NCBI GenBank assembly: GCA_963281255.1
Contig: OY725490.1
Span: 4,712,001-4,776,000 of the forward strand
Source: Aphrocallistes beatrix
Taxonomy: Eukaryota > Porifera > Hexactinellida > Sceptrulophora > Aphrocallistidae
Reading direction: 5' to 3'
DNA: 64,000 bases
This document shows positions 1 to 10,535 of the stretch, piece after piece. The notes under the pieces are model-generated. The model ran no database searches, was not told the DNA's origin, and saw only the letters and a list, made by a program, of their open reading frames with translations. The position numbers and the translations under genes are program-made. Each line of letters opens with the position of its first letter. Positions within the stretch are counted from its first letter, which is position 1.

Positions 1-36
1 TTGATTCCTAATTTACAGTGGTAATTTTTAGATATA

Positions 37-224
37 CAGTCTACTCTGCTTAATAGGGTCACTGTTTAATAGGGTCAACCACTTAATAGGGCCACTTTTG
101 GCAAGACCGGAATAGCTCTCACATATCGAAGTTAATACAAAAGATTTCAATTAATAGGGTTCTCCGCTTAATCGGGGCAAAATGTCCTCTGACCGATGTG
201 ACCCATATTAAGCGGAATCGACTA
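37..224. mobile_element. C element: 188-bp pogo-like MITE, copy 1
   Basis: Ends are CAGTCTACTCTGCTTAATAG at the left and a diverged inverted match at the right (AAGCGGAATCGACTAT). The TIR is built from short direct repeats of the type 'CTTAATAGGGTCA', as in pogo/Tigger ends. TA flanks both sides. Three further copies lie at 3463, 28225 and 54406; three of the four are exactly 188 bp. It has no coding capacity, so it would need a transposase supplied elsewhere. Confidence 0.8.
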
Positions 225-381
225 TATTTAGATATAAAATCGAACAAAAAATAGGTACAAGTTGACTGTTCCCCGAATTTTGAAGTATACCATCAAAAAC
301 CATACCAAGCATCCTTTGGAGACTTTAAAAACAAAATGCCCCCTTAGCTCTTTGAATTTGAACTAAAATTTGTAAAATTTC

Positions 382-982
382 CAGTGGCGGCGACAGGGTA
401 TGGCGCGGTAGGGCGACCGCCCCATTAGCCAAACATCTCGCCCCACCTCCGGTGGGGCGAGATTTATTTATTTTTAATTTAATTTTTTATTTTTAGTCAA
501 AAATTCTGATATTATGTATGTATACACCGGTACGATGCTGTTATGTCCCTGATTAATTGCTACAGCTACTCACATGACAGAAATGTCGGGATGTAATTGC
601 GAAACTGACTGTATGTTCATCTCCTTGAAAATACTGCGCAATATTTCATGTCTTGCATGTTCATGCAGACGAACATGCCTAATGAACATGCAATCAGATC
701 CGCATGTCGCATATGCCACGAGGTATCTTTATCCGTACACGGCGCTTACTGTTTTCTATGCACACACCATTGTAATTTGCATTCTAAGTAACTTGTAAGG
801 ATAACTAAAATTTATGTGGGTATGAGCGTATGACTAAAATTTATATAAAAAATGTTGAATAATTACGGGAATTTCTAGAGTCTCAGCGAATTTGATTAAC
901 AAAGGGAAATTGATTCGCCCCAACGGAAATCGGCCCGCCCACGCTTCGCCCCCCCAGGGTTTTGAGGCTGGCGCCGCCCCTG
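382..982. mobile_element. hAT-type non-autonomous element (601 bp)
   Basis: Left end CAGTGGCGGCGACAGGG and right end GGCTGGCGCCGCCCCTG are imperfect inverted repeats of the CAGGGGCGGC hAT class. They are flanked by a perfect 8-bp target duplication, AAAATTTC, at 374-381 and 983-990. The interior has a GC hairpin near 438-462 (CTCGCCCCACC / GGTGGGGCGAG) and no transposase. The short ORFs inside (574-798, 892-1095) are not credible genes. Confidence 0.8.
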
Positions 983-1213
983 AAAATTTCCTTTCTCGAA
1001 TCTTTGGTTGCAGCATAACTCAAAAAGTATTAATTATATTATATACGAGTATAATCCAGGCTCAAAAAAGACTTCGATCTTTCAAGAACCTTTGAGGGTA
1101 GTTGCAATTTACCCATGTTATAATGTTGTTTATCGATTTCGGCGTATGGAAATTTATGAGTTTGAGACAGCGTAGCTCTCAAGGGCTATATAAGACCATA
1201 TTAACTACTCTTA

Positions 1214-1690
1214 AAGATACCCCCCGCGAAAAATTAGTCGATTTGGCTTACACCATATTATAAAAGAAAGCTATATGATGTTAAGCGTGGACAGGTATTT
1301 CCTTTTAGAAATACTTACACAATCCCAACCGCTTTTGATTCTCATGTCTAGTTTTTGAGATACACCGTCTCATAGTTGATTTGTTTCGTTTTCGCTAGCA
1401 CATCCCAATGATAGATCCCCGTCCCTCAAAATATAGTTTAGAACATACCATAAGAACAAATGCTTCCAAATTTGAATAATAGATAATGAATCAGATTTGC
1501 AAATCCATTGGACCAAAAGAAAGTTAAAATGACAAATATTCTAAATTTTATAGGATCTGAAAAGAAGTACCAAAACCCCTAAAGCGTCCGTATTTTTTTG
1601 GAAATCAGTAGTTAAATTACCAGGTTAAAAATAAAGAAAATCATTACAAAATGATATAGAACAACTGTTGAAATTTTCATACGCTATATT
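1214..1690 (+). mobile_element. Element A, 5' fragment (copy 1)
   Basis: Starts AAGATACCCCCCGCG, a variant of the A terminus AGGATACCGCCC, after a TA. It then follows the full-length copy at 19547: the 'GATGTTAAGCGTGGACAGG' segment, 'TAGTTTTTGAGATACA', and the stretch ending 'TGAAATTTTCA'. Similarity is lost near 1690, so the right two thirds are missing. Confidence 0.65.
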
Positions 1691-2046
1691 TTCCCATTCA
1701 CCCAAAGTGAAATTAAATTCCCTATTAGAAATACTAGGGATATTTATCGCATCGTTGAGATTTCGATCACTTTAGTATTAATTATTTCAACGTTTAAGCA
1801 ATCAAGTTCCAGTTCTTGATTAGATTGTGGAATATCTAACATGGGGGTTGACTCAAGACAACTATCATTATCTCAACTCTTAGATATCTTACCACCTCTA
1901 TCAATATATGCGTTCCCTTGATATACCACCACCTTATTGTCGGACTTGTTCAACTCACCCTTAGATGACATCTCAACAGCTACTAAGTCCTTTATCTGCC
2001 CGCGATTCTTCATCCAATTAGTATAGAGTAACTTGCGTTTCCTCTG
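1691..2046. other. Unassigned sequence upstream of the LINE
   Basis: About 350 bp with no convincing ORF or recognisable repeat. It may be 5'-decayed LINE sequence, because the RT frame begins directly afterwards, but no upstream RT motif can be read here. Confidence 0.3.
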
Positions 2047-2064
2047 TTAACTCCGTACATCGAT

Positions 2065-2940
2065 ATGCACAATTTTCCTCAGGGTTCTTGTCTTGGTCCG
2101 CTTCTCTTTAGCCTCTATACTAGTCCTCTTTTCGACCTTATTAGGTCCCATCTCCCCGACATGCACTGCTTCTCCGCCATCCAATCTTGCATCTCTGCCA
2201 TTCGTTCTTGGATCCTCATCAACAAGTTGCTTATCAATGACACCAAGACTGAGTTCCTTATAATAGGGACTCGTCAACAACTATTTAAGGTTCAAACTGA
2301 TAGCATCTCTGTTGATGAGTCGAGAATCTCTTCTTCCAAAGAAGTTCGGAATCTTGGAACTTGGCTCGACAACACCCTCTCAATGTCTACTCATGTCAGC
2401 AATGTTGCCTCCTCATGCTTCTACTATATCTATAACATCCGGCGTATTAGAAAGTATCTCTCTAGGGAAGTCTGTGAAACTCTCGTTAATGCTCTCATCA
2501 TATATCGTCTTGATTATTGTAACAGCCTCTTGTATGGTTGCCCCTCATCCCTCCTAGCTCGACTCCAGCGAGTCCAGAACAGTGCAACCAGACTTATCTA
2601 CAATGTCTCCCGTACCTTCGCGTCTTCTGCTCTTCTTATCAACCTCCACTGGCTGCCTGTTAAACATCGTATCCTCTTTAAAACCCTCCTTATAACTTAC
2701 AAAGCCATCCATTCTCTTGCTCCAGATTATATAATCCAACTCATACAGGTTTAAAAATCCAATCGCATTCTACGATCATCCAACGCCATCCTCCTTGAGC
2801 ATCCTACCATAAAATCCTCCAAAACCCTGGGTGATCGTGCTTTCACTTTAGAAGCGCCTGTTGAGTGGAATCTTCTCCCTCCGAGCATCATTCGGAATGC
2901 CCTTCACTCCCTATCTTCAATAAACTACTAAAACACCTCT
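2065..2940 (+). pseudogene. CR1/L2-like non-LTR retrotransposon reverse transcriptase, C-terminal part
   Basis: This is the C-terminal half of a non-LTR reverse transcriptase. The open frame to 2754 has the RT block [17 protein letters not shown], then [16 protein letters not shown], then thumb-region motifs [11 protein letters not shown] and [13 protein letters not shown]. After a stop at 2752-2754 the same family's tail (ILRSSNAILLEHPTIK, GDRAF, 'PVEWNLLPPSI') is still readable to about 2940. The catalytic YADD block is missing: the reading runs from DMHCF straight into [12 protein letters not shown], a short deletion that makes it dead. The N-terminal endonuclease is absent. The 3' tail is rich in CATATACATA-type repeats. 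A second, truncated copy lies at 24511-24931 on the other strand. Confidence 0.85.
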
Positions 2941-3078
2941 TCCGCATCGCACACCCAGCAACTACTTATATGAACACTTAATATAAACATCTTAAATTAA
3001 TTTCAGCGCATATACTTACATTACATTACAAGAATACATGCATATACATATGCATACGTTCATTCATATACTACATAC

Positions 3079-3460
3079 ACCCTTCGTGTGCCTAGGCTCA
3101 CCATGATTAATTATAAGGTGGATAACATGTCTAAATACGTCTAACAAACTGTTATAATCGATATAACTCAAAAAATCACCAAATTCGTCAATTTTTCAAT
3201 TATGATGCATAATGATGTCGTCATAACAGAATGATGAGTCATCATTTTTTGATGAGAGTTATATCATTTTTGAAATATATTAATATACACATTTTATTAC
3301 AATTTCAGCCTTCGATCACCTAAAATGGCTCATAATTCGATAATCATTCGACATTTTCCTGTGAGGACAACATAGTAGAGCCATAACCAAAATGCTCCTA
3401 CATGCCATAAGTCAGCTTTCTATGCCTCACAGTTTTCAATCAATTAGTTACAAATATATA
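3079..3460 (+). mobile_element. Element B, copy lacking most of its GC module
   Basis: Begins at 'TTCGTGTGCCTAGGCTCACC' directly after the LINE tail. It follows B through ATTAATTATAAGG, TAATGATGTCGTCATAAC, 'TGATGAGTCATCA' and the 3' part 'CAATCAATTAGTTACAAATA'. The C element at 3463 sits in its TA-rich tail. Confidence 0.75.
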
Positions 3461-3462
3461 TA

Positions 3463-3650
3463 CAGTCGACTCCGCTTAGTAGGGTCACATCGGTCAGAGG
3501 ACATTTTGCCTCGATTAAGCGGAGAACCCTATTAACCGAAAATATTTTATATTAGCTTCCATGTGTGAGAGCTATTCCGGTCCTGCCAAAAGTGACCCGA
3601 TTAAGTGGCTGACCCGATTAAACAGTGACCCTATTAAGCAGAGTCGACTG
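3463..3650. mobile_element. C element, copy 2 (188 bp)
   Basis: Reverse orientation relative to copy 1. Termini CAGTCGACTCCGCTTAGTAG and CTATTAAGCAGAGTCGACTG are flanked by TA (3461-3462, 3651-3652). Same length as copies 1 and 3. Confidence 0.85.
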
Positions 3651-3652
3651 TA

Positions 3653-4200
3653 TTTATATACAAGCGCGCTTCGCTTGCTTGCGCTGCGCGGCTGGCGGAC
3701 ACTTCGTGTTCGCCGGAGGCTCCCTTCGGTCGCCTGGGTTCACATTGGTTAATCATAAGGGAGATAACATCTATAAATATGTTTATCCTACTGTTATAAT
3801 CGATATCGCACGAAAAAACACCAAATTTGACAATTTTTAAAATTTTGATGAGTAATGATGACGTGATAAAAAAGTGATGCGTCATTATTTTTTGATGATA
3901 GTTCCATCATATGTGAGGTATGTTAGTATACAGATTCTATTAAAATTTCAGCCTTCTATCTCCTATAATGGCTGAGCTATGCTCGAATAACTGTGTTGCT
4001 TAACTTTTAAAAATGTGACAATGACGTCATAATTCCATGATGAGTCGACATTTTGCTCTGAGCTCAGAACTTACTGGAGCCATAGCCAAAAGACTCCCAC
4101 ATGCCAAAAATTAGATTTCTATGACCGGCAGTTTGTTCAATCATTTCGTTACAGATATATACATACACAAACATCAATCGAGTTTTAATAATAAGGATGT
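3653..4200 (+). mobile_element. Element B, near full copy
   Basis: Order of parts: TA-rich leader, GC module (CAAGCGCGCTTCGCTTGCTT then hairpins of the type GGCGGACAC/GTGTTCGCC), body with 'GATGACGTGATAAAAAAGTG', the CRE-like AATGACGTCATAATT, GAGTCGACATTTTG, CTTCAATCATTTCGTTACAG-like tail (here GTTCAATC), then the TIR AATCGAGTTTTAATAATAAG. The ORFs crossing it are by-products of the repeat. Confidence 0.8.
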
Positions 4201-4306
4201 ACGCATACAGTTTGATCGAGTTTTAATAATAAGTATTTGAATTGAAATCACCAAACCTGTAGTGAAGTATAAAATCCTTACTATTAAAACTCGATTAATA
4301 TACATA

Positions 4307-4610
4307 GGGCATTCCAAAAGTTCTCGTCCCAAATCTGCATTTCAAATGAGAGTGAAAACAGGATATTTTCAATTTGTCCATTGTATTCCTTAGGGGATCA
4401 GCAGGGAACCCCAAAAATCACGTTCAAAGGCAGTGCCCTAAACCGATGCACAAAAATCTAATATAGGAACTACAATAATTGTCCTCTTAAAATATACCAA
4501 TATACAAATTGGAAGCTGATCCCTTAAGGAATACAATTGACAAATCGAAAATAACCTATTTTCACTCTCATTTGAGATACAGATTTGGGACGAGAACTTT
4601 TGGAATGCCC
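4307..4610. mobile_element. MITE with ~100-bp TIRs (304 bp)
   Basis: Left end GGGCATTCCAAAAGTTCTCG and right end CGAGAACTTTTGGAATGCCC are perfect inverted repeats. Similarity continues inwards for about 100 bp ('CTCTCATTTGAGATACAG', 'TGTATTCCTTA'), with TA flanks. It sits in the TA-rich junction between two oppositely oriented B copies. The 81-aa minus-strand ORF within it is not credible. Confidence 0.8.
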
Positions 4611-4612
4611 TA

Positions 4613-5550
4613 TGTATATATATATATATCTGTAACGAATTGATTGAAGAATCTGCCAGTCGCAGAAAGCTGATTTTTGGCATGCGGGAGTCTTGGTTAT
4701 GGCTCCACTAGGTTCTGAGTTCAGGCGAAAATGCGATCATCATGAAATTATGACGTCACTGTCACCTTTTTTATAGTTAGAAATTTCAGTTTTCGACTAT
4801 AACTCAGCCATTTTAGTTGATAGAAGGCTGAGATTTTAATAGAATGTGTATATTAATATACCTCACAAATGATGCAACTATCATCAAATATTATGACTCA
4901 TCACTCTGCTATGACGTCATCATTACGCAGCAAATTTTTAAAAATTGACAAATTTGAAGATTTTTCATGCGATATCGATTATAACATTAGGACAGACGTA
5001 TTTAGAGATGTTATCTCCAGGGTTGGGTTTTGTCCGTCCAAAACAGGTTTTGGACAGGGCAGTGGACAAAACCTGGTTTTAACCGGTTAAAACCGGACAA
5101 AACTGGACAAAACCTAATGGAAACTGTAAATCATTGCAGTGGGTACGAAACAGTTTAAGATCGAAAGAGAGTGAGGACAATGAATGGATTTTCTTGCTAA
5201 CTCCTGTTTATTACTATAACTATATTATGTATTCGATTTATCATGGAAGCCACGAACAACACTTGGACAAAACCTGGACAAAACTTGGACAAAACTTCGA
5301 TATAACTGTGAATTTATGAATTAAATTAAATTTTGAGGTTTTGTCCAGTTTTGTCCACCCAAGAGGTTTTGGACAGGACGGTTTTAACCTGGTTAAAACC
5401 ACTAGGTTTTGTCCAAGTGGACAAAACCTGCCAACCCTGACTTATCTCCCTTATAATCAATTTGACCCCAGGCGCCCGCAGGGCGCCTCCGGCGGACACA
5501 AAGTGTCTGCCAGCCGCGCAGCGGAAGCAAGCGAATCGCGCTTGTATCTA
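4613..5550 (-). mobile_element. Element B, reverse copy interrupted by a hAT MITE
   Basis: Reverse complement of B: 'GTAACGAATTGATTGAAG' at the left, AATTATGACGTCACTGTCACC, TATGACGTCATCATTACGC, then the GC module (GGCGCC..., AAAGTGTCTGCC, CGCGCTTG) at 5464-5547. The hAT element at 5018-5440 splits it. Confidence 0.8.
5018..5440. mobile_element. hAT-type MITE inside B (~423 bp)
   Basis: Ends CAGGGTTGGGTTTTGTCC and GGACAAAACCTGCCAACCCTG are inverted repeats of the CAGGGTTG hAT class. The flanks GTTATCTC (5010-5017) and CTTATCTC (5441-5448) are a probable 8-bp target duplication with one difference. The interior repeats GGTTTTGTCC/GGACAAAACC many times in both orientations. Confidence 0.75.
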
Positions 5551-5810
5551 TTAAACTCTAGGATTTTATAAGCTATTTAATATCCTCAAGATTTCCATTT
5601 CCTGTTATTATCTACTCATAAATATCAGAATGTAATTAAACTCAAATTTTTTAATTTTCAATATCTTTCAGAACAACACTATTTTGTTTCATTTGTAGCA
5701 AACTATGTTAAAATAACAGTGAAATAGATTATCGCGATAGCTCGTTCTCATCTCTCTCTTTCTTTTAACTCGTATTCTACTCTCGATCTCTTTGTCTTCG
5801 TCAATATTTT

Positions 5811-7646
5811 CGTTCTAACTTCCTAATATACTTTTTGAAAGCTCTTTATTCATTCAAAACTGATGGATTATACTTCGTAGTGCTAGGAATATGAATTATT
5901 ATTCGCAAATATCTCAAAATATTTGGGGTTACGGGCCTCAAGGAAATTTGTTAATTTTCAGGGTACTCGCAATTTTATGTAAATATTCGGTTCGACTATG
6001 CCTAAATCATCAGTATATATGCGAATAAATGTCTGTGAATGCTTTGTTCATTTTTAATAACTCATTTTACATTCTTCTTAACATTTAAACTTATAATCTC
6101 TATATCTCGGGACTTTCAAATTTCAAAATTAACCGTATTCACAGAATTTTAAGTCAAAATTGGTTTGAGATAGAGGTTTGAAAATTTCAAGAGTTGTTTC
6201 ATATCATTAGGCGATGAACGTAGGACCACTTTAATTTCGATATCTTATAACTTGGTGATTTTATTCCTGATTTCCCTAAAAAAACAGACATTTTTCGCCC
6301 TTTTTTGGGCCTTTTTTTTCGGACACCGATAAAATTTACAATTTTTGTCATTTTAACTTTCTTTTGGTCCCATGAGGTGGCAAATATGATAGACATAGCC
6401 TACTATATATAAGGCCTCAGAGTAACTTCACCAGGGATGCGGTAGAAGCTGGGTGAACAAATACATGAGCTGCCTTAAATCATTAACAAAGCACAGTAGA
6501 GCTTAATAATGTATTACCAGCATATATAAATATGGTGTCAAAGTACCCATATTCGTTATTAAAATTTAGATTCGTCACCATATGGTTCCGCAATAGGGTA
6601 TATTTATGGCAAATTTGATGATTTTCAGAGGCCGTTTAGGGGCACTTCTAAGCGTTTTTATTATAAAAATTTTCGCATAGAACTGTGATGTGAATGGGTC
6701 AATACGAAAAATTTGGACTTTTTTCGTTGAATGTTGCTACATTCCAGTGTTGCTATTGAAACGTGTTTTGGTCAGTAGTGGTCATATCTTAAAAACCGCG
6801 ATAACTAAACATTCAAATGTGATTCCATTTGATAGTGGATAAACTTTTTCCTATTAAGCGATAATATAATTTCGACATCTAAATTCAATGGTTTACGATA
6901 TTCGACAATTTACGAAATGTGACCAATATGATAAATTATCTAATTACTCGTAAACCTTTGAATTTAGACAAATAAATTATATTATCACTTAATAGGAAGT
7001 AGTATATTCGCTATCAAATGGAATTACATTTGAATGTCTAGCTATCGCGGTTTTCAAGATATAACCCCAACTGACCAAAACACTTTTCCATAGCAACACT
7101 GGAATGTAGCAACATTCCATGAGAAAAAGTCAAATTTTCGTATTAACCCAAATTTTCGTATTAACCCATTCACATCCCAGTTCTATGCGAAAAGTTTTAT
7201 AATAATAAAGCTTAAAATACCTTTAAACGGCCTCTGAAAATCACCTATACTTGTCACAAATATACCCTATTGCGCAACCATATGGTGACTAATCAAAATT
7301 TTACAAAGGATATGGGTACTTTGACACTATATTTATATATGCTGCTAATACATTCCTAAGCTCTATTGTGCTTTGTTAATGATTTAAGGCAGCTCATGTA
7401 TTAGTTCAACCATCTTCTACTGCATCCCTAGTCCGAAATTCGCAAATTACTCTGTGGCCTTATTATAGTAGGCCATGGATAGACTATCTATGATTCAAAT
7501 TTGGAAGCATTTGTTTCCTTAGTATGTCCTAAACAATTCATTGATTTCTACCATCAAGATGTGCTAGAAATAATCGAAAAAAACTGACTTTGAGGCACTA
7601 TCTCAAAAATTAGAAATGAGAATCAAAAACGGTTTGGGATGTGCGA
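5811..7646 (-). mobile_element. Element A, reverse-oriented arm of a scrambled inverted pair
   Basis: From about 5811 ('CTAACTTCCTAATATACTT') this is the reverse complement of the forward A copy ending near 8945. Shared blocks include 'GGCGATGAACGTAGGACCAC' and 'GATATCTTATAACTTGGTGA'. It is interrupted by G at 6394-7477 and resumes at 'ACTATCTATGATTC'. It stops at 5811, so its own 3' TIR is missing. Confidence 0.7.
6394..7477. mobile_element. Foldback element G, copy 1 (~1.08 kb)
   Basis: Termini CATAGCCTACTATATATAAG and CTTATTATAGTAGGCCATG are inverted repeats. The two halves are reverse complements over most of their length; for example 'CCAGCATATATAAATATGGT' at left pairs with the segment around 7326-7350 at right. 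The target duplication GATAGAC lies at 6388-6394 and 7478-7484 (one base shared with the element start). Removing it restores the A sequence TGATAGACTATCTATGATTC seen intact near 8362, so G jumped into A. Non-coding. Confidence 0.8.
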
Positions 7647-7955
7647 GTATTTATTGACGGAGATACCTGCCCAGTGGGCAGGTATCTCCGTCAATACTTT
7701 CATCGTATGCATGCATCGTATGCCGCATCGTATGCTGTATCCGAGGATTTAAAATGTAGACATGTCCTACGGGCGTTCAATAAGTAACGGTTTGACAAAC
7801 TTATTGAACGCCCGTAGGACATGTCTACATTTTAAATCCTCGGTTACAGCATACGATGCGGCATACGATGCATGCATACGATGCGGCATACGATACAGCA
7901 TACGATGAAAGTATTGACGGAGATACCTGCCCACTGGGCAGGTATCTCCGTCAAT
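7647..7955. repeat. ~309-bp near-perfect hairpin with CGTATGC repeats
   Basis: The sequence from TATTGACGGAGATACCTGCC to the matching end reads almost identically on both strands. The turn is near 7795 (GCGTTCAATAAGTAACGG...AACTTATTGAACGC). Each arm holds a smaller palindrome, GACGGAGATACCTGCCCA / TGGGCAGGTATCTCCGTC, plus blocks of CATCGTATGC. The arms would extrude as a ~150-bp stem. Confidence 0.85.
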
Positions 7956-8157
7956 AAATACTCGCACATCCCAAACCGTTTGTTCGTCAAACCGTTACTT
8001 ATTGATCGTATGCTGTATCGTATGCTGTATACTGCATCGTATGCTGTATCGTATGTTGTATCGTATGCATCGTATACCGCATCGTATGCTGTATGCTGTA
8101 TCGTATGCTGTCATCTGCTGTAAGCCAAATCATATGTTTTTTCGAGGGCGGTATCCT
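7956..8157. repeat. CGTATGCTGTAT-type short repeats and an inverted A terminus
   Basis: From 8008 to 8115 the motif TCGTATGCTGTAT recurs about eight times with variants. From 8119, TAAGCCAAATCATATG...TTTCGAGGGCGGTATCCTTA is the reverse complement of the 5' end of A (compare 19547-19600). It is joined head-on to an internal A position (AGCGTGGGCAGG), which marks a rearrangement rather than a simple insertion. Confidence 0.75.
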
Positions 8158-9972
8158 TAAGCGTGGGCAGGTATCTCCGTCAAGAAATATTTGCACATTC
8201 CAAACCGTTTTCAATTCTCATCTCTAGTTTTTGAGATACAGTCTCTCAAAGTCTGTTTTTTTCTTTTATCGCTAGCACATCCTAATGGTAAAAATCCGGC
8301 CACGCAAGGAATTGTTTAGGACATACCAATGGGAACAAATGCTTCCAAAATCGAATCATAGATAGTCTATCATATTTGCCACTTCATAGGACCAAAATAT
8401 ATTTAAAAAGACAAAAATTGTAAATTTTATCGGTGTCCGAAAAAAAAGGACCAAAAAACGGCGAAAAATGTCTGGTTCTTAGGGAAATCAGGAATAAAAT
8501 CACCAAATTATAAGATATCGAAAATAAAGTGGTCCTACGTTCATCGCCTAATGATATGGAACAACTCTTGAAATTTTCAAACCTGTACCTCAAACAAATT
8601 TTGACTTAAAATTCTGTGAAGACGGACAATTTGAAATTTTAATGTCCCGAGATATAGAGATTTTAAGTTTAGATGTTAAGAAGAATGTAAAATGAGTTAA
8701 TAAAAATGAACAAAAGCATTTACAGACATTTATTCGCATTTATACTGATGATTTAGGTATATTCGAACCAAATATTTACATAAAATTGCAAGAGTACCCT
8801 GAAAATCCACAAATTTCCTTGAGGCCAGTAACCCCGAATATTTTGATATAATTATGAATAATAATTCATATTCCTAGCATTACGAAGTATAATCCATCAG
8901 TTTAGAATGGTTAAAGAGCTTCCAACAAGTATATTAGGAAGTTAGAGTGAAAGTCTACGACTTTTAGTTTCCAAGTTAGGATTTTCGAAAGATGCTACGT
9001 CATCATATGACAAAACTTACATTCCATTGGATCTAGTGCTATTATTATCAATGAATCATATATGTACTCTCATAAAAAGAATATTAGGAAGTGAGAACTA
9101 AGAATTTGGACTTATATTTACAGAGATAGAGAGATATCTCTTTTTGGACCCTAAATGGGGATTTTTGACCGAATCTGCGAGGTCCAAGGCCAGAACTTCC
9201 AAAATAATTATCGATAGTTCTCCAATTTTCTGTATACGTTATTAACAAGAATTGTATTCATTTTTAGCGTAAGAGCGACATTTGGACACATATTTAATGA
9301 TTAGATTCGCCTTTTTCTAATATATTCAAATTTCTCCATAGAATTTGTATTACATTCAAATCAATGATAAGTTGAGAAATATTTATTTTTTGACAAAGGT
9401 ATGTTTGAGGAACCTATATATTTTCGCATATATCCTTTTATTTAGATATATTATATATTATATATCTTCAATAGTTATGACATCGGCCTCTTTCGGGACC
9501 ATAGAGAGATATATGCCCGAACTTTACCTATAGTAAGCGATATATCACGAACAAATTGTCGGATCCAAACAAATTTTTTTGAAACGATCAAAATTTTATT
9601 TCTGATCCAGTGATCCCTAAATTTCTGATCTCAAACAAGCGATTTCCCGAGCATTATATACATGAACTCCCTTATAGAGCTATTTTGTTTGGATTTTATC
9701 TGGCCATTCTTCTAAATCTTTGTGTTATATAATCTCCAATGGTGCCAAAACAATGTTAAGGTCCATACCATTTAAAAATTATCAAATAAGTTAAAAACTA
9801 ATTGGTGAATGCGTCAAAAACCTCCCATACTATTTCAATTTTAGTAACGCTAAACTTTAGGGGATTAACCATAAAAATCAAAATAAATACCATCCAACTA
9901 GTACTATCAGATGGTAGACCGCTTAGTAATACAATGAAATTAACAATTCAAATTTTTCGAGTGCAGTATCCT
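8158..9972 (+). mobile_element. Element A, forward copy with 3' terminus
   Basis: Follows the full-length copy at 19547 from 'AAGCGTGGGCAGGTATCTCC' through 'TTGAGGCCAGTAACCCCG' and 'AGGAAGTTAGAGTGAAAGTC', to the terminus 'TTTTTCGAGTGCAGTATCCT' followed by TA. The true 5' end is replaced by the inverted segment before it. No protein-coding potential. Confidence 0.75.
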
Positions 9973-10371
9973 TAAAATTTTCTGAGTGCGAACTCGTAAC
10001 AGGATCAAAGAGGATTAACACCCCGGGCCCTGTCATATCTCAATGGGTCACTGCCTTCTTGAATGAGCTGTCCTGATTCGTTCCAACTGTATTTCTTCAT
10101 ATTCCAGATTTATCAATATGTTAAAATATATAATCTCGTCTGATTATTGAAATAGGTTCACAAATTACACGATCTGGGGAATTATTCTCTAACATCCAGA
10201 GAGAGAACAGTGGATATCGTAAAAATAGATAATAAAGCAGCTAATAATAAATCACAAGATATATTTTAATTCAAAAATGAGTAAAGGACAACTTTTTAGT
10301 GCGGTAGAGTAAAATATTTATCAAATAAATAACCAAATATTAAACAAAAAGGTTGATTGGAAGATTGTAGA
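9973..10371. other. AT-rich sequence, nothing recognised
   Basis: No ORF, TIR or known repeat stands out. It lies between the 3' end of A and another A fragment. Confidence 0.4.
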
Positions 10372-10530
10372 GCTTCAATGTGATGTAGTGCAATTATTAT
10401 CAATGAATCATATATATCCCTTTATAAAAAGTATATTAGGAAGTGAGAACTATGAATTTGGGCTTATATTTGCTGTGATAGAGAGATATCTCTTTGGGGA
10501 TCCTAAATGGGGGTTTTTGACCGAATCTGG
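10372..10530 (+). mobile_element. Element A internal fragment
   Basis: 'AGTGCAATTATTATCAATGA' and 'GTATATTAGGAAGTGAGAAC' through 'TTTTTGACCGAATCTG' match A at about 9039-9179. It joins the Harbinger remnant directly, suggesting that element inserted into, or recombined with, an A copy. Confidence 0.7.
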
Positions 10531-10535
10531 GGGGT

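Noticed and set aside
574-798. 74-codon Cys-rich ORF
   Set aside because: Lies inside a non-autonomous hAT element with no coding signs.
3561-3840. ORFs across the B GC module (also at 15241, 24313, 33421, 41439)
   Set aside because: The same frames recur in each B copy because of the shared GC hairpins; they are repeat by-products rather than genes.
7767-8214. Overlapping ORFs rich in Met/His/Tyr/Ala
   Set aside because: Products of the CATCGTATGC repeats and the palindrome on both strands.
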